NCBI GenBank assembly: GCA_958453575.1
Contig: CAUDYH010000097.1
Coordinates: 1-5,717 of the forward strand
Length of the DNA: 5,717 bases
Direction of reading: 5' to 3'
From: an uncultured Collinsella sp.
GTDB taxonomy: Bacteria > Actinomycetota > Coriobacteriia > Coriobacteriales > Coriobacteriaceae
Under the pieces are notes generated by a model. That model did no database searches. It had not been told where the DNA came from and saw only the letters and a program-made list of their open reading frames with translations. The translations under genes were made by a program, and so were the position numbers. This document shows positions 1-4,813 of this stretch, one piece after another; position 1 is the stretch's first letter; each line of letters starts with the position of its first letter.

Positions 1-1379
1 TAGGCGCGAACGCCGGTGCCGAGCTGCTCGCGGTGCTCGTAGCAGAGGGAACTAATGTCCATGAGGACGTAGTTGATGGAGTTCTCGGGCTCCTCGTTGT
101 TCACGATGTCCGTCTCTTCGCAGTGATCGTAGGAGACATCCTGATTGCTGAAGTAGGGGCTGACCTCGGTGAGCAGTGCAGAGTACAGAGGAATAGCGAC
201 GGAGTAGGCGGCGCGGGAGAGCATCTCCCACTGAATGGTCGCGATCTCGGGGTCCATGTCCTGACGGATCTGGAAGAGGTTGGTCTCGGTGCTTCTTTCG
301 GTGCCGATGGCGTAGACACCGTCGGTGTTGGCGTTGAGGCCGGGGACATTTTCGCCGCGGTTGCCAAATGCACGGATCATCTCAAAGGTGTTCCAGTCGG
401 ACTTGCCGGGCTGGAAGAACAGGGGCTGGATCTCGCTGACCATGGCCCCGATTTGGTCGGGGCCTTTTTTCGGTTTAACCGTGACGATGTCGTAATCCGC
501 GCCCTTGGTCAACGGGGCCATGAAGTAATCGCGGCCCTGGACATAGCGAGTCCACTGATGAACGCCGGAATCGGCGACGCTTTTGCCATAGGTCTTGGCA
601 ACGTCGAACTTGCCGTCGGTGTACTCGGCGAAGCCATTTTTCTCGGGCATGGTCTGGATGCCCTCGGAGTGGAGGCAGTTCTCGGTGTCATCAAGGTTGA
701 CATCGTAATTGAGTCCGCCGATGTTGGGGTTGAGTGAGGCGACGTCATCGGCGAGCTTCATGGCGATCCACTGGTGGCCGGAAAGTGCGGCAAACAGCCA
801 AGTCTCGTTGCTGTCGGCGATGATAATCTGATCGTTGCCGTTGGCGCCCTGCTCGTCGATGATCTTGCCGAGGAGCTCGACACCCTCACGTGCTTTGGCA
901 CTTTCGCCTAAGATAACGCTGCCGTAGCTATACTCGCCAATGCCAGTGTCGGTCAGGGGGTCTGCCTTGGCGGCTTTATCGTTCATGTTGGTGGTCAGCG
1001 TTGCGGAGCAGGACACGCCCTTCTCATTGATGCCTGCCTCAGAGTAGGCATCATAGCGCCCGTGCCACTGCGAAGGATGATCGCGCACGTAGCTATAACG
1101 ATATGTAGTCTTGGTCGACCTGTATGAGAAGCCGGACTCGTCTGAGCCGTAGGTATACCCGGGGGCATGCGACGGCTCAATGCCAAAGTGCTTGAGGTAG
1201 CGCGGGCCAAAGTCCTCGGCGCGACCATAGTACGTGTTGTTGTCGGCCGTAAGGTTTTTGCCCATGTACATTTGCGTGCAGGCGAGCGCAGATGTCGGCA
1301 TGGACATGATGGTCGCAGCTCCAAAGGCGAGGCCTATGCCTAGCTTCTTGAGCGCGTTGACGGGGCGAGTTTTCCTCAT
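1..1379 (-). CDS. Secreted C69-family (PepD-like) dipeptidase, C-terminus cut off by window edge
   Basis: The gene reads leftward from ATG at 1379 for 459 codons with no stop before the window edge, so the C-terminus is missing. Residues 1-33 form a signal peptide: basic start (MRKTRP, KK at 11-12), hydrophobic stretch and an A-L-A site directly before Cys34. The segment CTQMYMGKNLTADN (34-47), then GRAEDFG (52-58), EAGINEKGV (114-122) and IIADSNETWLFAALSGHQW (186-204) match peptidase family C69. In that family an N-terminal Cys freed by processing is the Ntn-hydrolase nucleophile, and the known members cleave dipeptides. Cleavage by signal peptidase I would both export the enzyme and expose Cys34; this is inferred. 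The start is supported by GGGAGGG (1389-1383) 3 nt upstream. A leader hairpin lies just before that site. Whether a cell-wall or membrane anchor follows cannot be seen. Family assignment is firm; substrate range is not known. Confidence 0.93.
   Translation of the reverse strand, partial: MRKTRPVNALKKLGIGLAFGAATIMSMPTSALACTQMYMGKNLTADNNTYYGRAEDFGPRYLKHFGIEPSHAPGYTYGSDESGFSYRSTKTTYRYSYVRDHPSQWHGRYDAYSEAGINEKGVSCSATLTTNMNDKAAKADPLTDTGIGEYSYGSVILGESAKAREGVELLGKIIDEQGANGNDQIIIADSNETWLFAALSGHQWIAMKLADDVASLNPNIGGLNYDVNLDDTENCLHSEGIQTMPEKNGFAEYTDGKFDVAKTYGKSVADSGVHQWTRYVQGRDYFMAPLTKGADYDIVTVKPKKGPDQIGAMVSEIQPLFFQPGKSDWNTFEMIRAFGNRGENVPGLNANTDGVYAIGTERSTETNLFQIRQDMDPEIATIQWEMLSRAAYSVAIPLYSALLTEVSPYFSNQDVSYDHCEETDIVNNEEPENSINYVLMDISSLCYEHREQLGTGVRA
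444..470 (+). terminator. Intrinsic-terminator-like hairpin antisense to the dipeptidase gene
   Basis: On the plus strand GGCCCCGA (444-451) pairs perfectly with TCGGGGCC (457-464) around a 5-nt loop, and six T residues (465-470) follow at once. This is the textbook shape of a Rho-independent terminator, but it lies inside the minus-strand dipeptidase gene and points against it. Read in the sense direction the same bases encode K-P-K-K-G-P-D-Q-I-G-A and the A-run precedes the stem, so it should not stop the gene's own transcript. It could end antisense transcription, or it could be a chance product of the Lys and Gly-Pro codons. Confidence 0.5.
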
Positions 1380-1398
1380 TTTCCCTCCCAGCGTGCGA

Positions 1399-1422
1399 AA
1401 GCCCTCTGTCGCCAGAGGGCTT
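1399..1422 (-). promoter_or_regulatory. Leader hairpin with GNRA tetraloop upstream of the dipeptidase
   Basis: In the minus-strand RNA, AAGCCCUCUG (1422-1413) pairs perfectly over 10 bp with CAGAGGGCUU (1408-1399) around the loop GCGA, a GNRA tetraloop. It ends 9 nt before the GGGAGGG ribosome binding site at 1389-1383. On the plus strand the loop would be UCGC, which is not a GNRA or UNCG loop, so the minus-strand reading is the natural one. Only three U residues follow the stem, too few for a good terminator. It could be a 5' stabilising stem, a weak attenuator or part of a translational switch, because CCCUC in its first arm could also pair with GAGGG of the ribosome binding site. Confidence 0.6.
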
Positions 1423-1604
1423 CAGCCAATAAAGACACCTCATTAGCGTAACGAACTGGAAACAATATTCATCTATGAAAGAAACTTACTCGATAAGCGT
1501 GATGAAATATGCGATGAGCGGTTAATCGTACTCAGTTTGCAGCTTTACTTTAATAAAGACGCCCTGTAATTACTGTAGCCGAATAAAGTAGCTGGGAATG
1601 CCCG
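1423..1604. other. Non-coding, AT-rich leader and promoter region of the dipeptidase
   Basis: No supported gene lies here. This stretch must carry the dipeptidase promoter, because an intrinsic terminator closes the upstream unit. I could not find a convincing -35/-10 pair on the minus strand. The motif AATAAAG occurs three times on the plus strand (1428-1434, 1552-1558, 1582-1588; CTTTATT on the minus strand), the first two extended to AATAAAGAC. An imperfect inverted repeat (CAGCT at 1540-1544 plus ACTTTA at 1547-1552, against TAAAGTAGCTG at 1584-1594) surrounds the last two copies. These could be regulator sites, but AT-rich DNA makes chance matches likely. Confidence 0.4.
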
Positions 1605-1650
1605 AAATGAAAATCCCCCGCTGTTTGACGAATGCATAAACAGCGGGAGA
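1605..1650 (-). terminator. Intrinsic terminator of the lipid kinase / microprotein unit
   Basis: In the minus-strand RNA, UCUCCCGCUGUUU (1650-1638) pairs with AAACAGCGGGGGA (1626-1614) over 13 bp, with one U-G wobble, around an 11-nt loop. UUUUCAUUU follows. The inner ten pairs are perfect. It starts 35 nt after the stop codon of the 30-codon gene and points the same way, which supports that gene as the last cistron of the unit. The U-tract is interrupted, so termination may be incomplete. Confidence 0.75.
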
Positions 1651-1685
1651 GGCCATAACTGGATGAATATCATACCAATGTGGAT

Positions 1686-1778
1686 TTACTTCTTTCGGCG
1701 GTGAATCACGTTGATGGCGTAACCGACGAGCATGGCCAAGACGATGACAATAAAGCCGATCAGGGGATTGTCGTTCAT
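1686..1778 (-). CDS. Hypothetical 30-residue single-pass membrane microprotein
   Basis: The frame runs from ATG at 1778 to TAA at 1688-1686 and encodes 30 residues. The layout is typical of a small inner-membrane protein: a short polar start (M-N-D-N-P), a continuous hydrophobic helix of about 18 residues (LIGFIVIVLAMLVGYAI, roughly 6-22) and a strongly basic end (H-R-R-K-K). By the positive-inside rule the C-terminus should face the cytoplasm. AGGAGG (1789-1784) lies 5 nt before the ATG and overlaps the TAG stop of the lipid kinase gene, which suggests translational coupling. An intrinsic terminator follows 35 nt after the stop. I do not recognise a family. Coupling suggests a link with the lipid kinase, perhaps membrane tethering, but that is inference. 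The chance that a good ribosome binding site, a clean membrane helix and a terminator coincide is low. Confidence 0.72.
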   Translation of the reverse strand: MNDNPLIGFIVIVLAMLVGYAINVIHRRKK

Positions 1779-1787
1779 GGGGTCCTC

Positions 1788-2705
1788 CTATTTTCCGAGC
1801 GGTGAGAATTCGTCGACGATGAGGTCGAGGCATTGCGGAAGCGCGCGGGCTCCAAAGACGCCCGAATTGCTGGAGATAATCTCGCCATCGAACTGCATGC
1901 CCAGCGACGGGGTGCAGGTGATCTTGGCTTCCTTGGTCTGGATGATCTTGAACTGCGGGCGCCCGAGTACCTTGCCGGCGGGGTCAAGCGCAGCGGTGAT
2001 CACAGTAGGCAGCAGCTGCACGGTGCGCACGGGTTCTATGACCGCAATGTCGACCATGCCATCGTTCATGCGGCAGTCGGGGAACAGGTTGATGTCGTTT
2101 TGGATGACCGAGGTGTTGCCGGCCATGCAGCAGATGCCGTCGAGCTCCTCGACAATGCCGTCATGCTCAATCGTAAAGTGCGCCACCGTGGGGTTGGGCG
2201 TGGCGAGCGCAGAGAGGAAGTAGGCGATCTCGCCGATGTCGTTTTTGGTGGGAGCGGCCTTCATCATGATCTCGGCGTCGAAGCCCGAGCCGGCGATGAT
2301 GATAAAGCCGTGGCGCTTCTCGTTGCCGTCCTCGTCGAGCCAAAAGAGCTCGCCCATGTCGACTTTGACCGTGCGACCGGCACGGCAGGCCTTGGCGAGC
2401 GCCGCCGCCTCAGGGGCATTGCCGATGTTGTTGAAGAACAGGCAGGCCGTACCGGAGGGGAAGATGAGCGTGGGGACACCGCATCCGCGCATCTGATCGA
2501 GCACGTTGGAGACGGTGCCGTCGCCGCCCGAAACGACCACGCGATCAAACTCGCGCACGTCTGCCACGGCGTCCTCGGGCTCCATGCCATCGCCGATAAA
2601 GCGCATCACGACCTCGTCGCCGCCTTGCGCGAGGGCGTGCGTGAATGCGTAGATTTCATCTGAGCTGGGGCCCGATGCCGGGTTGTGGATGATAAGGCAG
2701 CGCAT
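1788..2705 (-). CDS. Diacylglycerol/sphingosine-kinase-like lipid kinase (DAGK catalytic family)
   Basis: This 305-residue protein has the length and motif order of bacterial diacylglycerol kinase catalytic-family enzymes (DgkB/YegS type), which move a phosphate from ATP to a lipid. Visible motifs are NPASG at 8-12, the nucleotide-binding SGGDGTVSNV at 59-68, a GT-containing loop PSGTACLFFNN at 83-93, AGSGFDAE at 138-145, DGMVDIAVIEP at 215-225 and FDGE at 272-275; the last two carry the acidic residues that the family uses for magnesium binding and catalysis. The GT loop is unusual because relatives mostly have GT-x-N-D/L there. No membrane segment is present, so it should act from the cytoplasm on membrane lipid. 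ATG at 2705 gives the glycine-rich start at the expected place; the ribosome binding site is weak (GGGAA about 8 nt upstream). The gene is coupled to the downstream microprotein gene. Substrate cannot be told from sequence. Confidence 0.88.
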   Translation of the reverse strand: MRCLIIHNPASGPSSDEIYAFTHALAQGGDEVVMRFIGDGMEPEDAVADVREFDRVVVSGGDGTVSNVLDQMRGCGVPTLIFPSGTACLFFNNIGNAPEAAALAKACRAGRTVKVDMGELFWLDEDGNEKRHGFIIIAGSGFDAEIMMKAAPTKNDIGEIAYFLSALATPNPTVAHFTIEHDGIVEELDGICCMAGNTSVIQNDINLFPDCRMNDGMVDIAVIEPVRTVQLLPTVITAALDPAGKVLGRPQFKIIQTKEAKITCTPSLGMQFDGEIISSNSGVFGARALPQCLDLIVDEFSPLGK

Positions 2706-2733
2706 ACTTACGTTCCCGTTCTGTGACTAACCG

Positions 2734-2741
2734 AGTATAGT
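2734..2741. promoter_or_regulatory. Possible overlapping -10 elements for divergent transcription
   Basis: TATACT on the minus strand (2739-2734) and TATAGT on the plus strand (2736-2741) each differ from TATAAT at one position and overlap head to head in the gap between the lipid kinase and RNase D genes. Neither has a recognisable TTGACA at 16-18 bp, so both are weak. The position suits the lipid kinase (leader of roughly 20 nt) and RNase D (leader of roughly 55 nt). This is a motif match only. Confidence 0.3.
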
Positions 2742-2803
2742 TGTAAGGCAATGCCGATATCCTACCCGTGTTTTTCGGGCCTAACCTTATTCGATGGGTT
2801 GAT

Positions 2804-3937
2804 ATGTACATTTCCACACATCAGGCTCTACTCGACTTTTGCCAGCGCGCCCGTGAGTTTGACGCGATTGCCGTCGATACCGAGTTTTTGCGCGAGCGCA
2901 CGTTCCATCCGCGCCTGTGTTTGGTTCAGATTGCCACCCCTGCCGAGAGCGTCGCGGTCGACCCTCTGGTGATCGACGACCTGTCGCCGCTGGCCGAGCT
3001 TATGGCCGACGAGAGCGTGACCAAAGTCTTCCACGCCTGCTCGCAGGATATGGAGGTTATGCTCCATACCGTGGGCGTGCTGCCGCGTCCGATTTTTGAC
3101 ACGCAGGTGGCCGCCGCCTTTTTGGGCGAACGCCAGCAGATTTCCTACGGCGCGCTCGTGCAGACGTTTTGCGGCGTCTCGCTGCCCAAGACCGAGTCGC
3201 TGACCGACTGGTCGCGTCGCCCGCTGACCGACAAACAGATCGAGTACGCGATCGATGACGTCAAGTACCTGATCGTCGCCTTTACCGAGATGATGAGCCG
3301 CCTGCGCGAGCTGGGCCGCGTGGACTGGGTGCTCGACGAGCTGCGCCCGCTGGCTGACGAGTCGCACTATCGCGCCGATCGCCACGAGGCGTTCCGTAAG
3401 GTCAAACGCATCAATTCGTGCAGCCGTCACCAGTTGGGCATCGCGCGCGAGCTCGCCGCCTGGCGCGAGGACCGCGCCGAGCGCCGCAACATCCCGCGCA
3501 AGTGGGTCATGTCCGACGATACGCTGCTGGCGCTCGTTAAGCGCAATCCCGTGCGCGTTGAGGAGTTCCGTAGCATTCGCGGTACCGACCAGTTGGGGGA
3601 GCGCGACGTGGACGGCGCGCTCATGGCCATCAAGCGCGGTGCGAGCTGCCCGCACGATCGCCTGCCGCTCATGGTGCGCGGGCATCGCCAGATTTCGCCG
3701 GAGCTTGAGAGCGTGACGGACCTGATGTATGCGCTTATTCGCTTGGTTGCCGAGCGCTCGGGGGTGGCGACCTCGGTCATTGCCTCGCGCGATGACCTGG
3801 CCGATTACATCGAGCATCCTGAGCAAAGCCCCCTGCGCGAAGGCTGGCGTTTTGAGCTTGTGGGTTCGCGCCTGGACGATCTGCTTTCCGGCAATATGGG
3901 GCTCACCGTGAAGGACGGAAAGATTGAGTTGTTATAG
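2804..3937 (+). CDS. rnd: Ribonuclease D (DEDDy 3'-5' exoribonuclease with HRDC domain)
   Basis: With ATG at 2804 the protein is 377 residues, close to the 375 of E. coli RNase D, and the start MYISTHQALLDFC aligns with the usual beginning of the family. An in-frame GTG at 2768 would add 12 residues without a usable ribosome binding site, so I prefer 2804, although its own site (GGGTT) is also weak. The DEDDy exonuclease residues are visible: D25 and E27 in AVDTEF, D82 in HACSQDME, and Y148 with D152 in YAIDD. An HRDC domain follows at about 208-287 (RHQLGIARELAAWRED, then NIPRKWVMSDDTLL). The family trims 3' ends of tRNA precursors and other structured RNAs in the cytoplasm. No frameshift or missing catalytic residue is seen. 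No terminator follows, so transcription may run on into the metallopeptidase gene 64 nt downstream. Confidence 0.93.
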   Translation: MYISTHQALLDFCQRAREFDAIAVDTEFLRERTFHPRLCLVQIATPAESVAVDPLVIDDLSPLAELMADESVTKVFHACSQDMEVMLHTVGVLPRPIFDTQVAAAFLGERQQISYGALVQTFCGVSLPKTESLTDWSRRPLTDKQIEYAIDDVKYLIVAFTEMMSRLRELGRVDWVLDELRPLADESHYRADRHEAFRKVKRINSCSRHQLGIARELAAWREDRAERRNIPRKWVMSDDTLLALVKRNPVRVEEFRSIRGTDQLGERDVDGALMAIKRGASCPHDRLPLMVRGHRQISPELESVTDLMYALIRLVAERSGVATSVIASRDDLADYIEHPEQSPLREGWRFELVGSRLDDLLSGNMGLTVKDGKIELL

Positions 3938-3960
3938 GGAAGCCTAGTCTGCTGAGTGGG

Positions 3961-3999
3961 TAGAATGCCTCCAACGTGTAACTCGATTCGGAGGAATTC
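3961..3999 (+). promoter_or_regulatory. Possible internal -10 and a hairpin that hides the metallopeptidase ribosome binding site
   Basis: GAAT (3963-3966) and CCTCC (3968-3972) can pair with GGAGG (3990-3994) and ATTC (3996-3999), interrupted by one G-A mismatch, around a 17-nt loop. GGAGG is the ribosome binding site of the gene starting at 4002, so a transcript reading through from RNase D would have it partly blocked. TAGAAT at 3961-3966 resembles a -10 element; a start about 7 nt downstream would remove the blocking arm. No good -35 is seen, so the promoter part is weak. Confidence 0.38.
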
Positions 4000-4001
4000 G
4001 T

Positions 4002-4706
4002 ATGCCCTACTACTATGGATACGGCTTTGGCATCGACCCGCTGTACCTGCTGGTTGTGCTTGTCTGCACGGTGCTTGGCCTTGCCGCACAGAACTATATC
4101 AATTCGACGTACAAGACGTGGTCCAAGGTTCGCTCGGACGGCGACACGGGCGCTGCGGTCGCGCGCCGCATGCTCGACGCCAACGGCTGCAATGCCGTGG
4201 GTATCAAGGGCGTCGCTGGTGAGCTTACCGACCACTACAACCCGCAGGACAACAATCTGTATCTGTCGGATTCCAACCGTTCGGGCGGCTCGGTCGCAAG
4301 CGTTGCTGTCGCTTGTCACGAGGCAGGCCATGCCGCTCAGCGTCAAAGCGGCTATACCATGATGAAGGTACGCACCGCCCTCGTGCCGGTCGTCAACTTT
4401 ACCCAGAACACTTGGACCATCGTGTTGCTCATGGGCCTGTTTATGAACATCGCGGGACTCACGACCCTCGCGCTGATCTTCTTCTCGTTTAGCGTGCTGT
4501 TCCAGTTCGTTACGCTGCCGGTCGAGATTGACGCCAGTCGGCGCGCCGTGGCGTATATTGAGCAGTCGGGTATGAGCTCCAAGCAGGTCAACGGTGCCAA
4601 GAAGGTCTTGACGGCAGCCGCGCTTACCTACGTGGCGGCGGCACTCACCTCGATTATTCAGCTGCTCTATCTTATGGCTCGCTACAACAGAAACTCCAAC
4701 CGATAA
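4002..4706 (+). CDS. YugP-like neutral zinc metallopeptidase, membrane protein
   Basis: This 234-residue protein matches the neutral zinc metallopeptidase family represented by Bacillus YugP (Zn_peptidase_2), normally about 225-235 residues. The zinc motif HEAGH is at 106-110, with H106 and H110 as likely ligands and E107 as the catalytic base. E175 in LPVEIDASRRA is the likely third ligand region. The family signature DHYNPQDNNLYLS is at 77-89. Hydrophobic segments at about 13-30, 138-172 (probably two helices) and 205-226 place it in the membrane. The start is clear: GGAGG at 3990-3994, 7 nt before ATG, and a tyrosine-rich N-terminus before the first helix. It follows RNase D by 64 nt and precedes xseA by 107 nt in the same direction. 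Members are assigned by homology; I know of no settled natural substrate. The ribosome binding site can be sequestered in a hairpin. Confidence 0.92.
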   Translation: MPYYYGYGFGIDPLYLLVVLVCTVLGLAAQNYINSTYKTWSKVRSDGDTGAAVARRMLDANGCNAVGIKGVAGELTDHYNPQDNNLYLSDSNRSGGSVASVAVACHEAGHAAQRQSGYTMMKVRTALVPVVNFTQNTWTIVLLMGLFMNIAGLTTLALIFFSFSVLFQFVTLPVEIDASRRAVAYIEQSGMSSKQVNGAKKVLTAAALTYVAAALTSIIQLLYLMARYNRNSNR

Positions 4707-4728
4707 CAAATTGGGTCGCTGGGCGCCG

Positions 4729-4746
4729 CGGGGATTTGTGTCCCCG
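4729..4746 (+). other. Small GC-rich hairpin between the metallopeptidase gene and xseA
   Basis: CGGGGA (4729-4734) pairs with TCCCCG (4741-4746) around the loop TTTGTG. It lies 22 nt after the metallopeptidase stop codon, where a terminator might sit, but the following TACTATGTG is not a T-run. It may be a weak pause or 3'-end stabilising stem, or chance. The rest of the 107-nt gap shows no gene and no convincing promoter; TACTAT at 4747-4752 could be a -10 but lacks a -35. Confidence 0.35.
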
Positions 4747-4801
4747 TACTATGTGTTGGACTTGAATTTGCGCAGGGCCAGAGCCTTTGTGCACGATAAC
4801 G

Positions 4802-4809
4802 AAAGGAGG
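4802..4809 (+). promoter_or_regulatory. Strong ribosome binding site fixing the GTG start of xseA
   Basis: AAAGGAGG lies 4 nt before the GTG at 4814 and decides that start, since the next in-frame ATG is about 95 codons into the conserved domain. CCTTT at 4784-4788 could pair with AAAGG (4802-4806) as a weak 5-bp stem, probably too weak to block the site. Confidence 0.7.
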
Positions 4810-4813
4810 TTGC

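Noticed and set aside
33..737. Long plus-strand open frame (234 codons) opposite the dipeptidase gene
   Set aside because: Its bases are fully explained by the C69 reading frame on the other strand, it has no recognisable domain, and it is rich in Val/Gly/Ala as expected of a high-GC antisense frame.
1475..1525. 16-residue plus-strand frame in the dipeptidase upstream gap
   Set aside because: No ribosome binding site, no promoter or terminator around it, and no protein-like feature.
1570..1833. Minus-strand open frame of 87 codons across the kinase end and the microprotein
   Set aside because: It overlaps the kinase end, the microprotein and the terminator in another frame and has no ribosome binding site; the 30-codon frame fits the signals far better.
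1833..2663. Plus-strand open frame of 276 codons opposite the lipid kinase
   Set aside because: Antisense shadow of a gene with clear DAGK motifs; repeated His/Val/Asp/Arg composition, no ribosome binding site and no domain.
2828..3826. Minus-strand open frame of 332 codons opposite RNase D
   Set aside because: It mirrors the RNase D codons, has antisense-like composition and no motif; RNase D catalytic residues are all on the plus strand.
3903..4709. Minus-strand open frame of 268 codons opposite the metallopeptidase
   Set aside because: Shadow frame; the plus strand carries HEAGH, a good ribosome binding site and the full family length.
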